Below, one piece after another: positions 8,434 to 17,603 of a stretch of 52,209 nucleotides of DNA. Where the stretch lies: positions 1-52,209 of the forward strand of contig JAHBAA010000121.1 in the NCBI GenBank assembly GCA_018385425.1. Reading direction: 5' to 3'. Every line of letters starts with the position of its first letter. Positions within the stretch are counted from its first letter, which is position 1. The notes under the pieces were generated by a model. The model saw nothing but the letters and a program-made list of their open reading frames with translations. It ran no database searches and was not told the DNA's origin. The DNA comes from Acetatifactor sp. GTDB lineage: Bacteria; Bacillota; Clostridia; Lachnospirales; Lachnospiraceae. A program made the translations under genes and the position numbers.

Positions 8434-10545
8434 CTACTCTTCATAGTACTTCAGGATCACTGCACAGGTCTTTGGCAGCTCCACCTGGATGGTACCAGCC
8501 TGCATCACAAACTCCTGATCCTTCCAGAAACCGTTTTCGTCGGTCCATATCAGTGCCCGCATCACACCATGCTTCGGTGTACCCAGCTCCCACACAAATA
8601 TTCTCCTGCTGATAGGGTGGTCATTGTTATTGATCAGGATCAGACATTGCCCCTCCCTGTTGAATCTGCCGTACGCCAGAAAATTATAGTCGCAGTCCAC
8701 ATATTTCAGAGAGCCTGTGCGCAGCTCCCGGTTCTCCTTGTGGATGCGGATGATCTCTTTGTGGAAGCGGATCATCTCCTGATCCTCTCTGCCCCAAGGG
8801 TAGGTGCGCCTGCTGTCCGGGTCGGTAAAACCGCACAGTCCCGCCTCATCGCCGTAATAGATGGTGGGAGCTCCCATCCAGGTCATCTGCATCACTACCG
8901 CTTCGCGGAACACTGCCTTGTTGACACCGATTTCCGCCGCCTGAGGTCCTTTGCTGTCGGTCCGCCCCACACAGTGATTGGTTCTGGTCAGGAACCGGGA
9001 GTGGTCATGGTTGGACAGTTCATTCATGGCAGTCTGCCAGCTGGGCATGGAAAAGCTGGCGCTGTGATGTTTCATGGCTCCCCAGAAGCTGCCGGTATTG
9101 CCCAGCAGATCTCCCCGGTAGTCGTCGCTGTGCTTCTCCATTCCGGTCAGAAACCAGGTCACCGGCTCCATGAACGCATCGTAGTTCATGACAGTGTCCC
9201 ATTCATTGCCCTGGAGCCATTCTCTCGTATTGCCGTAATGCTCCGCCAGGATCACCGCCTCCGGATTTGCCTCCTTCACAGCCTTGCGAAATTCCTGCCA
9301 GAACTGGTGGTTAAAGCTTTGGCTATGGCCCAAGTCCGCTGCCACATCCAGTCTCCAGCCGTCCGCGTTAAAGGGAGGGGAAACCCATTTTCTGGCAATA
9401 TGCAGCACATAATCCATCAGTTCCCCGGAGCCTTCGTAATTCAGCTTCGGTAAGGTATCATGTCCCCACCAGCCATCGTAGCTTGCATTGTAGGGCCAGG
9501 CGTTCTGATTCTTGAAGTCAAAATAATTCCTATAGGGACTGTCCGCACTCACATAGGCTCCCGGTGCGTAGCCCTCCGCATTCTCGTAGATGCGCTCCCG
9601 GTCCATCCATTTATTGAAGGAGCCGCAGTGGTTGAACACGCCGTCCATGATGACGCGGATCCCCCTTTTATGGGCTTCCTCCACCACCTTGATAAACAGT
9701 TCGTTGCTGGCCTCCAGATTTGCCCTGTTGGTCACACGGTTGATATATCTGGTTGCAAAACGATTCTCCTTCTGTCCGTTCTCCAACAGTTCGCCGGTAT
9801 CCTCCACGATCCTGCCGATATGAGGGTCTATATAGTCATAGTCCTGACTGTCATATTTGTGGTTGGAGGGTGAGACGAACAGCGGATTGAAGTAGATCGC
9901 CTCGATTCCCAGGTCCTCCAGATAATCCATCTTGTCCAGCACACCCTGGAGATCACCACCGTAGAACTCCCGCACATCCATGGCTGCCGGGCAGCGGTAC
10001 CAATCGTCTACGTGCTGCACATGTTCATTGATATAGCAGTATTCGTTGGTCAGCACATCATTGGAAGGATCCCCGTTGCAGAAGCGATCCACGTAGATCT
10101 GATACATGACCGCGCCTTTTGCCCAGTCAGGGGTCCGAAAGCCGGGCAGGATCACAAAGTTATAGTATTCATTGACCTCTGTCACCAATCCTCTGGTATC
10201 GTAATAGCCCTTCAGAAAACCGGACTGGATCTCAAAATAGTAGGTCTCCTTCTCCGTTCCCAACTGCAGGTCACAGGCATAGTAGTCGAAGTGTTTGGTG
10301 GCTTCCACCTTGTTCATCACATACTTCTCGCCCCGGTTCACCAGCACACAGCGGTCCACATTATTTTTGGCGGTACGAAACCGAACGGTCACTGTGGAGT
10401 TCGCCTCCGGCTCCGGAGGAATCAAGAAGTCTCCGGTGGTATCAGAAAAGAGTGCCCTTCTGTTGAAAACAGGGCGCATCGTCGCAATATATTGGCGATT
10501 GTTTTCCAGGTGTTTGATTTTCCGCAAATCCAGTTTCTCTTCCAC
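8434..10545 (-). CDS. GH13 alpha-glycosidase (neopullulanase/cyclomaltodextrinase-like)
   Basis: About 703 residues: an N-terminal beta-sandwich (about 1-140) as in neopullulanase-type enzymes, a (beta/alpha)8 barrel and a C-terminal beta domain. Counting from the ATG at 10557, the GH13 regions are DGVFNH at 305-310, GWRLDVAAD at 400-408 (nucleophile Asp404), the acid/base Glu439 in AEHYG, and SNHDH with Asp518. It should cleave alpha-1,4/1,6 glucans or maltodextrins. No signal peptide is seen, so the enzyme is cytoplasmic. The GTG at 10545 has GGGAG five bases upstream, while the ATG at 10557 has no clear ribosome site. It has its own promoter at 10620-10648. Confidence 0.85.
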   Translation of the reverse strand: MEEKLDLRKIKHLENNRQYIATMRPVFNRRALFSDTTGDFLIPPEPEANSTVTVRFRTAKNNVDRCVLVNRGEKYVMNKVEATKHFDYYACDLQLGTEKETYYFEIQSGFLKGYYDTRGLVTEVNEYYNFVILPGFRTPDWAKGAVMYQIYVDRFCNGDPSNDVLTNEYCYINEHVQHVDDWYRCPAAMDVREFYGGDLQGVLDKMDYLEDLGIEAIYFNPLFVSPSNHKYDSQDYDYIDPHIGRIVEDTGELLENGQKENRFATRYINRVTNRANLEASNELFIKVVEEAHKRGIRVIMDGVFNHCGSFNKWMDRERIYENAEGYAPGAYVSADSPYRNYFDFKNQNAWPYNASYDGWWGHDTLPKLNYEGSGELMDYVLHIARKWVSPPFNADGWRLDVAADLGHSQSFNHQFWQEFRKAVKEANPEAVILAEHYGNTREWLQGNEWDTVMNYDAFMEPVTWFLTGMEKHSDDYRGDLLGNTGSFWGAMKHHSASFSMPSWQTAMNELSNHDHSRFLTRTNHCVGRTDSKGPQAAEIGVNKAVFREAVVMQMTWMGAPTIYYGDEAGLCGFTDPDSRRTYPWGREDQEMIRFHKEIIRIHKENRELRTGSLKYVDCDYNFLAYGRFNREGQCLILINNNDHPISRRIFVWELGTPKHGVMRALIWTDENGFWKDQEFVMQAGTIQVELPKTCAVILKYYEE

Positions 10546-10619
10546 GATTTCTCCCATCTGCCGCTACAGTCAGGCACTGTGAATGTTCCCACAGATACAG
10601 TATTCCACACATTACATCT

Positions 10620-10648
10620 ATTTTACTGAAAATCGAAATCAGTTTCAA
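10620..10648 (-). promoter_or_regulatory. Promoter of the GH13 gene
   Basis: Minus-strand TTGAAA (10643-10648), 17-base spacer and TAAAAT (10620-10625), about 70 bases before the GH13 start. No obvious operator is seen. Confidence 0.65.
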
Positions 10649-10671
10649 CACTTTTCATAAAAAACCAACGT

Positions 10672-10704
10672 AAAAAGGACAGCCATGGGGTGACTGCCCT
10701 TTTT
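10672..10704 (-). terminator. Terminator downstream of ftsH
   Basis: A roughly 13-base stem with two wobble pairs is flanked by A and T runs, so it can work on either strand. On the minus strand it ends the ftsH transcript before the GH13 promoter. Confidence 0.8.
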
Positions 10705-10930
10705 AGAGAAGGTATTCTTCTTATGGGGTATAGCAAAAACTATATAATGTATTGGGGGGGTTACGAGTATTATAATACCATCACCTATCCCGAAATGCTA
10801 TTCCCAAAATTCACAAATATTACAATTTGTATGTTCATGTTTTGGTACATTTGCACAAAATCGCATCGTGATAATTACTATATAAGCACCTGCGAATTTG
10901 TGCAATAACACGGCAGCGTTTATAATCAGC
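10705..10930. other. AT-rich non-coding region after ftsH with an inverted repeat
   Basis: About 226 bases separate the ftsH stop from its terminator. They hold a 15-base inverted repeat with one mismatch (10851-10865 and 10891-10905, 25-base loop), a perfect 12-base palindrome at 10767-10778, smaller dyads and a run of seven G. I see no convincing gene. The composition differs sharply from the neighbouring genes; it could be a structured 3' untranslated region or the remnant of a small element. Confidence 0.5.
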
Positions 10931-12742
10931 CTAGGCAAACAGTGCTTCGAACTCTTCTCTGCCGATCTTTTCCTTCTCCAGAAGAAGCTCTGCGCACCTG
11001 TGCAGCACCGACTCATGCTGGAGAATGATGGACTTGGCGTCCGCATAGCACTTGTCGATGATCGCCTTGACTTCCCGATCGATCTCCCCGGAGATGGCCT
11101 CGCTGTAGGACTTGGTGTGACCGAAGTCTCTGCCGATGAATACCTCGTCATTGTCATCATAGCAGACGACGCCGATATTGTCCGACATACCGAATCTGGT
11201 CACCATCTTGCGGGCAACACCGGTGGCACGCTTGATGTCGCTGGATGCGCCGGTGGTGATATCCCCGAAGATGATCTCCTCGGCGATCCGTCCGCCCAGA
11301 GATACGCAGATATCCTGCAGCATCTTGCCCTTGGTCAAGAACATCTCATCCTTCTCGGGCAGCGGCATGGTATAGCCTGCCGCTCCCACGCCGGTGGGGA
11401 TGATGGACACGGTGTACACGGGACCCACATCCGGCAGCACGTGGAACAGAATCGCATGTCCGGCCTCATGGTATGCGGTGATCTTCTTTTCCTTCTCGGA
11501 GATGATCCGGCTGCGCTTCTCGGAACCGATGCCGATCTTCACAAAAGCCTTGCGGATATCCTCCTGACAGAGGTATCCGGCGCTTCGCTTTGCCGCATTG
11601 ATGGCAGCCTCATTCATCAGATTCTCCAGGTCCGCACCGGTGAATCCGGCTGTGGTCTGTGCGATCTGTTTTAAGTCCACATCCTCTGCCAGTCTCTTAT
11701 TTTTGGCGTGAACCTTCAGGATCTCCTCTCTGCCTCCCACGTCAGGGGCATTGACGGTAATCTTGCGGTCGAACCGTCCCGGACGCATAATGGCGGGGTC
11801 CAGAATATCTACCCGGTTGGTAGCCGCCATCACGATGATCCCCTCGTTGACGGAGAAACCATCCATCTCCACCAGCAGCTGATTCAGCGTCTGCTCTCTC
11901 TCATCATGGCCGCCGCCCATACCGGAACCGCGGCGTCTTGCCACCGCATCGATCTCATCGATGAACACGATACAGGGGGCGTTCTTCTTGGCCTCCTCAA
12001 ACATATCCCTGACACGGGAGGCACCCACGCCGACATACATTTCCACAAAGTCTGAGCCGGAGATGCTGAAAAACGTCACGTCTGCCTCACCTGCTACAGC
12101 CTTGGCCAACAGCGTCTTACCGGTTCCGGGAGGTCCCTCCAGCAGCACACCCTTGGGAATTCTGGCGCCCAACTGGGTATATTTTCCGGGATTTCGCAGG
12201 AAATCAACGATCTCCTCCAGATCCTCCTTCTCCTCCTTCAGTCCCGCCACATTGGCAAAGGTAACCTTGTGGTCTCCCTTGGAGATCTTGGCACGGCTCT
12301 TGCCGAAATTAGCCAGCTTGGAGTTGCCGCCCCCGCCGCCGGCCTGGGCTGAGAACAGCATGAACATAAAGAAACACATGGCTCCCACCAGCAATACCGG
12401 AAGGATCACCGTGGTAAAAATACCTGCCCGCTGTACGTCATAGATGACCGGCTCGATCCCCTGCTGTCTCAGGGTGTCGGACATCTCCGTCACATCCGGG
12501 ACATACAGCGTTCTCTTCACGCCGTTGGCCAGGTCTACATACACAGCACCCGTCGGGGTCTCCTGATTCATCTGGATCCTGACCTTTTCCACTTTGCCGG
12601 CATCAATATCCTGCAGCAGCTGTGCTCTCGTATAATTCTCGCTCGTGGTTTTTGCCAGCATTGCCGAATACAGATACAAACCGATCAGGATCAGCAGGCT
12701 GAAGATAAAAAACGAGCGCATTCCTCTTCTTGACTGTCTCAA
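10931..12742 (-). CDS. ftsH: ATP-dependent zinc metalloprotease FtsH
   Basis: A membrane-anchored AAA+ protease of about 603 residues that degrades misfolded membrane and selected regulatory proteins. Two membrane segments (about 9-27 and 107-130) flank a small outer domain. Walker A GPPGTGKT lies at about 203-210, Walker B FIDEID near 260, and the zinc site HEAGH at about 425-429. Start: a TTG at 12742 has AGGAG about ten bases before it, just inside the end of hpt; a further upstream TTG at 12772 and an ATG at 12721 are weaker. The order tilS-hpt-ftsH is conserved in Bacillota. Confidence 0.95.
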   Translation of the reverse strand: MRQSRRGMRSFFIFSLLILIGLYLYSAMLAKTTSENYTRAQLLQDIDAGKVEKVRIQMNQETPTGAVYVDLANGVKRTLYVPDVTEMSDTLRQQGIEPVIYDVQRAGIFTTVILPVLLVGAMCFFMFMLFSAQAGGGGGNSKLANFGKSRAKISKGDHKVTFANVAGLKEEKEDLEEIVDFLRNPGKYTQLGARIPKGVLLEGPPGTGKTLLAKAVAGEADVTFFSISGSDFVEMYVGVGASRVRDMFEEAKKNAPCIVFIDEIDAVARRRGSGMGGGHDEREQTLNQLLVEMDGFSVNEGIIVMAATNRVDILDPAIMRPGRFDRKITVNAPDVGGREEILKVHAKNKRLAEDVDLKQIAQTTAGFTGADLENLMNEAAINAAKRSAGYLCQEDIRKAFVKIGIGSEKRSRIISEKEKKITAYHEAGHAILFHVLPDVGPVYTVSIIPTGVGAAGYTMPLPEKDEMFLTKGKMLQDICVSLGGRIAEEIIFGDITTGASSDIKRATGVARKMVTRFGMSDNIGVVCYDDNDEVFIGRDFGHTKSYSEAISGEIDREVKAIIDKCYADAKSIILQHESVLHRCAELLLEKEKIGREEFEALFA

Positions 12743-12755
12743 TGTTTTCTTTCTC

Positions 12756-13286
12756 CTAGTCTTCAAACTCAATCATTCCGATATAGGGCAGATTACGGTA
12801 CAGCTGATCATAATCCAAACCATATCCCACTACAAACTCATCGGGAATCTCAAATCCCGTATAATCTACCTTCACATCGATCACACGTCTGTCGGGCTTA
12901 TCCAACAGCGTGCACAGCTTCAGACTCTTCGGTCCTCTGTCGCGAAGCATTGCCATCAGGTAGCTTAAGGTCCTGCCGCTGTCGATGATATCCTCCACCA
13001 CCAAAACATCCTTGCCGGTGATGGACTCGTCCAGATCCTTCACGATCTTTACCACACCGCTGGACTTGGTGTCCCCGCCGTAGCTGGAGACAGACATGAA
13101 ATCAATGGACACCGGCACGGAAATTCTCTTGGCCAGCTCACACATGAAAAAGCTGCCGCCCTTCAGCACGCAGATCATTCGAATCTCCTGTCCCGCATAA
13201 TCCTCAGAGATCTTCTCGCCCAGCTCTCTGATTCGTTTGTTTACCACATCCTCGGTCAACATTTCCTTTACATGATGCTTTCTCAT
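12756..13286 (-). CDS. hpt: Hypoxanthine phosphoribosyltransferase
   Basis: A 176-residue cytoplasmic purine-salvage enzyme that joins hypoxanthine or guanine to PRPP to give IMP or GMP. The PRPP-binding loop is clear ([11 protein letters not shown], about 96-106), and LKGGSFF (about 41-47) is the usual N-terminal loop. Length is normal. The start is two bases after the tilS stop, and the end runs close to or into the ftsH start, so translation of the three genes is probably coupled. Confidence 0.96.
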   Translation of the reverse strand: MRKHHVKEMLTEDVVNKRIRELGEKISEDYAGQEIRMICVLKGGSFFMCELAKRISVPVSIDFMSVSSYGGDTKSSGVVKIVKDLDESITGKDVLVVEDIIDSGRTLSYLMAMLRDRGPKSLKLCTLLDKPDRRVIDVKVDYTGFEIPDEFVVGYGLDYDQLYRNLPYIGMIEFED

Positions 13287-13288
13287 CC

Positions 13289-14695
13289 TTAGTCTGTTTC
13301 CTCCTTCTGTTCTCGATTCGCTTCCATCGCAGGCAACCCATCCTCCGAAAGACTCACCTCTAAAATGCGCTTCGTCCCCGGGGTCACCTTGCCGCCCTCG
13401 CTGATACGATATCCGATCACCCAGAGGACATGACTTCCCGCTGCAAGCAGAGGAATCTTGTCCCGGTATTGTCTGGGTATCTTCTCCGCGATCATATATT
13501 CCTTCAGGGATTTGTGCCGCAGTGTCCCGTCCCCGGCTTTGACCAGGAGATAATCTCCGGTCTGCCGGAATCTGACCACGGGCACTCCTTCTATTGTATC
13601 ATAATCAAACCATTTCGTATAGGTGGTTCTTGGAATCTCCTGCCCTTCCTTTGCGGAAAATTCACGAAAAATCAGTTCCGGCAGCTCAGGAGAGGACTCC
13701 TGTTCCCCCGCCGAAAGCTCTACGGTGTCATAACTGCGAATGGCACGGATGCCAAAGGGCAGATGCAGCACCCGATTCCCCGGTCGGGCAAACAACTCCA
13801 GCACGTCCTCCACATGCTGCGCGGAAATATCCTTGCCCGTGGGACTGAGCTTCTGAAGACAGTCCAGAATCACTCTCTTCTGCAGTACCGGAGGGGACTC
13901 CAGAAATCTCTCCACCCTCAGTTTTCCATCCTGAACACACTCCCGCCTGACCAGATCCGCCTGCTGCCGCAGATAACTTTCCGTCTCCGACAGCAGATCC
14001 GCCGTGTGACACATGTGTCGGATCGCTCCGGCACAGATCTGCTCTTCGGCAACGGGCAAAATATGATGTCTGATCCGATTTCTCGTATAGTCATCGCCCT
14101 CGTTGGTGACATCATTGCACCAGGCGATTCCTCTCTCCCGCAGATACGCTTCAATCTCCCATCGTTCCAGACACAGCAGAGGGCGGATGAGATTTCCGCG
14201 CACAGGCTCGATGCCGCACAGTCCGGTGAGCCCGCTTCCCCGAAACAGATGCAGCAGCATAGTCTCTGCCCGGTCTGATGCATTGTGGGCAACCGCGATT
14301 CTGTCCGCACCGGTTTCTCTCAAGGTCTCTTCGAAAGCCTGATAGCGAAGTCTGCGCCCTGCATCCTCCGAAGAACACTTCCACTGTCCGGACAGTTCTT
14401 CCACATTCCCCCGAAACAGCCGATAGGGAACCCGGTTCTCCCGGCAGAAGTCCTCCACATAGGCCGCGTCCTGTTCCGCCTCCGGTCTGATTCCGTGATT
14501 CACATGCACCACCTGCAATGAAAGGGGGATCCGTTGCTTCAGGCGCAAAAACATAGCCAGAAGGCACATGGAATCCGCGCCGCCGGATACACCCAAAACG
14601 ATGCTGTCACCGGATGTTACCATACGGTGCTGCTCCATCCATCGAAAAACCTTCGTCTCCACCTCAGTAAAAGATTGCCTGCTGCCCTCTGTCAT
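13289..14695 (-). CDS. tilS: tRNA(Ile)-lysidine synthetase TilS
   Basis: A 468-residue enzyme that puts lysine on C34 of tRNA-Ile(CAU), letting it read AUA; normally essential. The PP-loop ATP site SGGADS is at 37-42 and the substrate-binding and C-terminal TilS domains follow (a PGTKR block near the end). It lies between spoIIE and hpt as in Bacillus and most Clostridia. Confidence 0.93.
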   Translation of the reverse strand: MTEGSRQSFTEVETKVFRWMEQHRMVTSGDSIVLGVSGGADSMCLLAMFLRLKQRIPLSLQVVHVNHGIRPEAEQDAAYVEDFCRENRVPYRLFRGNVEELSGQWKCSSEDAGRRLRYQAFEETLRETGADRIAVAHNASDRAETMLLHLFRGSGLTGLCGIEPVRGNLIRPLLCLERWEIEAYLRERGIAWCNDVTNEGDDYTRNRIRHHILPVAEEQICAGAIRHMCHTADLLSETESYLRQQADLVRRECVQDGKLRVERFLESPPVLQKRVILDCLQKLSPTGKDISAQHVEDVLELFARPGNRVLHLPFGIRAIRSYDTVELSAGEQESSPELPELIFREFSAKEGQEIPRTTYTKWFDYDTIEGVPVVRFRQTGDYLLVKAGDGTLRHKSLKEYMIAEKIPRQYRDKIPLLAAGSHVLWVIGYRISEGGKVTPGTKRILEVSLSEDGLPAMEANREQKEETD

Positions 14696-14756
14696 GTCCT
14701 GTGCCTCCTACCTCAACATTCTATGCCAGAAAAGCACAAAAGTAAAGACTTATGCT

Positions 14757-15929
14757 TCAGTGATTCTCCCAGATTCCGATCACTCCCACCGTCATGTCAT
14801 CCCGCACTTTGCCCCCTGCTGCCAGAATCGCACTTTTCAGGATCCGTTTTGCCATATCCGCAGGATTACTGTTCTTCATCCCGCCGATCAGCTGACAAAG
14901 CTCCTCCTCGTTCGAGACCTCTCCGAAAGCCTCCACAACACCGTCCGAGCACAGGATGATCCTATCCTGATCCTGCAGCCGCCTGCAGATGGGGGTGGTC
15001 TCGGTCTGTCTGAAAAATCCCAGCGGAAGGCAGCGGTTTTCCAGCTTCTCCACCTGATAATCTCCTTTCAAAAAGCTCGCCGCTGCCCCCAGCTTCCACA
15101 GCTCCAGTCGTCCTCTGTGCAGATTGATATCGCACAAGTCGATGGTGGGATGGTTCTCGTCCTGTTCCTCCACATACAGGATACTGTTCACCATCCGAAG
15201 TGCACCTTCCGTGGTATACCCTGCCTCCAGAAATCGTTCCAGATGATCCAGCACCTGCTCACTCTCCCTGCAGGCCTTTTCCCCGGAGCCGGTTCCGTCG
15301 GACAAAATCACTTTCAGTCTCCCCCTGGAAGATTCCAGCACCGCAAAATTGTCTCCGGAGCAGGGTTCCTCATCCTTCACCGCCCTGGCAAAACCGGTGA
15401 GCCCGATAAATTTCGGTTCAGGTTCCAACAGAAAGTGCTGCTTTTCCGCACCTACCACCAAGGGACTCTCCCCGGAGAGCACAAATCGCCTGCCCAGGAC
15501 CACTGAGATCAGATCGGTGACCTCCTCGGCGGAGCAGCCGTCCTTCCCCAGCGTGTTTAAAAAGACCCGCAGACTCTCTCTGCCGTCCTCCCGCACCAGG
15601 TAAACCGGATTTTCCACCTCGATACCCTCTGCCCGCATCTGGGTGATCAGCTTCTTCTCCTCCTTCGGCGAAAGCAGCTGAAGACATACCATCTCCCATG
15701 CGACCTCTCTCATCATGCGGGACATCTCCGTAAACTGATCCCCAAGAAGCTGCTTGTTCTCCCAAAGTCTTCTCTCCGCCAAAACCACCTCCTTCTCAGT
15801 GGACTTGACGGCAAAGTCGCAGTCATAATTTTTCGCCAGCTCCCCAAAGCTCTCCGCCAACTGAAGAAGTCTCTCTCTGCACAAATTGGAGATCCATAAA
15901 CCGTTGTTTTCCGTACGAACCATACGCAT
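14757..15929 (-). CDS. spoIIE: SpoIIE-type PP2C phosphatase lacking the membrane domain
   Basis: In sporulating Bacillota SpoIIE dephosphorylates SpoIIAA and so frees sigma-F in the forespore. This 390-residue version keeps a helical regulatory stretch (about 1-180) and a full PP2C domain: SGDNF (191-195), SDGTGSGEKA (210-219), CSDGV (327-331) and RDDMT (376-380) are all present. B. subtilis SpoIIE is 827 residues with ten membrane segments; here no membrane segment is seen. GGAGGG lies eight bases before the ATG, and a Spo0A-type promoter sits directly upstream, leaving no room for a lost N-terminus. It therefore looks like a natural short form rather than a frameshift remnant. Confidence 0.88.
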   Translation of the reverse strand: MRMVRTENNGLWISNLCRERLLQLAESFGELAKNYDCDFAVKSTEKEVVLAERRLWENKQLLGDQFTEMSRMMREVAWEMVCLQLLSPKEEKKLITQMRAEGIEVENPVYLVREDGRESLRVFLNTLGKDGCSAEEVTDLISVVLGRRFVLSGESPLVVGAEKQHFLLEPEPKFIGLTGFARAVKDEEPCSGDNFAVLESSRGRLKVILSDGTGSGEKACRESEQVLDHLERFLEAGYTTEGALRMVNSILYVEEQDENHPTIDLCDINLHRGRLELWKLGAAASFLKGDYQVEKLENRCLPLGFFRQTETTPICRRLQDQDRIILCSDGVVEAFGEVSNEEELCQLIGGMKNSNPADMAKRILKSAILAAGGKVRDDMTVGVIGIWENH

Positions 15930-15970
15930 CCTTCCATCCCTCCTGTATCCTTCCTCAAACGATAAGCCCG

Positions 15971-16003
15971 ATTATACGAAGAGCGGACAACGGATTTTGT
16001 CAA
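15971..16003 (-). promoter_or_regulatory. Spo0A-type promoter of spoIIE
   Basis: Minus-strand TTGACA (15998-16003) and TATAAT (15971-15976) are separated by 21 bases. That wide spacing is known for Spo0A-activated sigma-A promoters such as B. subtilis spoIIG and spoIIE. The -35 lies inside TTTTGACAAAA, which holds TGACAAA and fits the 0A-box form TGNCRAA. A second near match (TGTCGCA, one mismatch) lies upstream near 16030-16037. Assignment is inferred from this geometry. Confidence 0.72.
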
Positions 16004-16035
16004 AACGAAACGGAGAATCCTTAATGTTTTGCGAC

Positions 16036-16074
16036 AAAAAAATCAGGAGTTCATCCTGCAGCGGATCAACTCCT
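16036..16074 (-). terminator. Terminator after divIC
   Basis: A 13-base stem with one mismatch (CAGGAGTT core pairing with AACTCCTG) is followed on the minus strand by seven T. It isolates spoIIE from the yabP-yabQ-divIC genes. Confidence 0.92.
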
Positions 16075-16105
16075 GTCTATCAAGCTCCTATCAAAGCTTC
16101 GAACC

Positions 16106-16420
16106 TCAATTTCCCTTAAAAACAACCTCACCCGGATAGACCAACCCCAACTTGGAACGGCCGTATTCCTCTGCAAAGCCCAGCGTCTGAACCTCCTTGG
16201 CATAATCGTCATTCTGAGCCTGGATCTTCTCCTCCTGCTCCTTCTCCTGGAGAAGGACCGCAGCCTCGGCCTTCTTCACCTCGATCTTCCGATACAGGGA
16301 AACACTTTTCAGTCCTACGGAAATCACGATCGCCATGATAACGACCGTAAACAAAACCAGCATACGTCTGTCATTCTCAATGATCATTGTCGTAGTCTTC
16401 TTACGCTTTCTGCCTGCCAT
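16106..16420 (-). CDS. divIC: Septum formation initiator DivIC/FtsB family
   Basis: A 104-residue bitopic protein: a basic cytoplasmic tail, one membrane segment (about 20-42), then a coiled coil rich in Lys, Glu and Gln. The short ending with YGRSKLGLVYPGEVVF is typical of the family. DivIC/FtsB works with FtsL and DivIB/FtsQ to trigger septal wall synthesis. It follows yabQ as in B. subtilis and ends at a strong terminator. Confidence 0.92.
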   Translation of the reverse strand: MAGRKRKKTTTMIIENDRRMLVLFTVVIMAIVISVGLKSVSLYRKIEVKKAEAAVLLQEKEQEEKIQAQNDDYAKEVQTLGFAEEYGRSKLGLVYPGEVVFKGN

Positions 16421-16447
16421 AGTAACTCCTTCCCCTCAAGTACAGCA

Positions 16448-16849
16448 TTATCTCCCCATAAAAATTATTTTATATAGTTTCCGAAGGTTCGTCAACCCTA
16501 ATTTAGAAATTCTGACGATCTTTCTCAAGGCCTTCCCGAGAAGGTTCTTCACCTTGTTCAGCAGGATGGAGATCCACCTGACCCCATACCTTCCGATCAG
16601 GCGTTCATACAAAAACAACCCAAGGCCTGCCCCCAGCACCGTATACCATCGAAGCTTCCCGTTGTTCTCCCGGTACAGGAGTAAGAATACATCTGCCGCC
16701 GTTCCGATCCAGAAGATCAGATCCTCCAGTGATACGAGAATCGCCTTGTGGGGAAATACCCGGCGGAGGATACGCAGGACATCGTACACCGCTGCGATCC
16801 GAACCCCGGTGAGAAAGGAGTGTAAGACAAAAATCTTCCCCGGCTCCAT
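16448..16849 (-). CDS. yabQ: Spore cortex protein YabQ
   Basis: A 133-residue membrane protein with the YDVLRILRRVF block and the following hydrophobic helices typical of YabQ. In B. subtilis it is made in the mother cell and needed for spore cortex formation. It starts three bases after yabP. The N-terminal helix is short and less hydrophobic than usual for YabQ. Confidence 0.85.
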   Translation of the reverse strand: MEPGKIFVLHSFLTGVRIAAVYDVLRILRRVFPHKAILVSLEDLIFWIGTAADVFLLLYRENNGKLRWYTVLGAGLGLFLYERLIGRYGVRWISILLNKVKNLLGKALRKIVRISKLGLTNLRKLYKIIFMGR

Positions 16850-16852
16850 CTG

Positions 16853-17146
16853 CTACCGAAACATTCTGGAGAAAAAGGACTCCTTGCCGGAGGAGCTTCC
16901 GCCGCCGTCCGAGTAGGTCAGGCTGTCGATCCTGCCGTCTACATCCACCTCACCCTTCTCCAACGTCAGCCTGTTGACATGCAGATCCTCCCCCCGAAGC
17001 ATCAGCATCCCTGCCTCTGTCTCCAGCAGAACCTCATGCAGATCAAAGGACAGAACATCCTTCACGCCGCTGACCATACAGGACTGACGCTGATTCAGTG
17101 TGATTTTGTGTCTGCTGCCTGTAGAATTGAACTCTTCCATTGCCAT
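16853..17146 (-). CDS. yabP: Sporulation protein YabP
   Basis: A 97-residue beta-rich protein with the SGVKDVLSFDLHEVLLETEAG core and GEDLHVNRLTLEKGEVDVDG region characteristic of YabP/YqfC proteins. In B. subtilis it is produced under sigma-E; I could not define a convincing sigma-E promoter here. GGGAGG lies four bases upstream of the ATG. It forms a unit with yabQ and divIC. Confidence 0.92.
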   Translation of the reverse strand: MAMEEFNSTGSRHKITLNQRQSCMVSGVKDVLSFDLHEVLLETEAGMLMLRGEDLHVNRLTLEKGEVDVDGRIDSLTYSDGGGSSSGKESFFSRMFR

Positions 17147-17249
17147 ATGCCCTCCCTTGCAAGTGTATACTTCCTTCTATCAGCCTATGCCGGGAGGGAC
17201 GGATTCATTCCATTGGAATACGTCCAAAACACAAAAATACGTGTCTATG

Positions 17250-17489
17250 CTAAATGTACTCGAAGAGTTCCTTGGCCTCTTCCTTCTTCACAGTCTCCTG
17301 CACGTCCAGGACCCGGACCTTCACTTCCTTATTCCCAAAGGAAATGGCGATGATATCCCCCTCCTTCACGTTGGCGGATGCCTTCGCGATCGTCCCGTTG
17401 ATGGTCACTCTGCCGTTGTCACAGGCCTCGTTTGCCACCGTTCTGCGCTTGATCAATCTGGAAACCTTCAGATATTTGTCCAGTCTCAT
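17250..17489 (-). CDS. rqcP: S4-domain RNA-binding protein RqcP (YabO-like)
   Basis: A small S4-domain protein of 79 residues beginning MRLDKYLKVSRLIKRR, the standard S4 opening. In B. subtilis RqcP (YlmH-like/YabO) binds the 50S subunit and helps RqcH add alanine tails to stalled peptides. GGGAGG seven bases upstream fixes the start at 17489. It lies between HU and yabP, its usual site. Confidence 0.9.
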   Translation of the reverse strand: MRLDKYLKVSRLIKRRTVANEACDNGRVTINGTIAKASANVKEGDIIAISFGNKEVKVRVLDVQETVKKEEAKELFEYI

Positions 17490-17534
17490 GCCGATACCTC
17501 CCATCTGTTCCTTCATTTTCCTTTCGTCCCGCAG

Positions 17535-17570
17535 ACAAAAGCGGAGAACCTTCCGACAAAGGCTCTCCGC
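17535..17570 (-). terminator. Terminator after the HU gene
   Basis: A 12-base stem with one wobble pair (GCGGAGA with TCTCCGC, 17541-17570) is followed by TTTTGT on the minus strand. Confidence 0.9.
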
Positions 17571-17603
17571 GTATCATCCAAAATCCGTATGCAGGAATCG
17601 AAA

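Noticed and set aside
10690-10908. A 72-codon plus-strand reading frame in the ftsH/GH13 gap
   Set aside because: Aromatic-rich, odd composition, no ribosome site and it spans the inverted repeat; more likely non-coding.
17147-17249. Sigma-E promoter for yabP
   Set aside because: Some -10-like strings exist but none pairs with a proper -35 at 16-18 bases.
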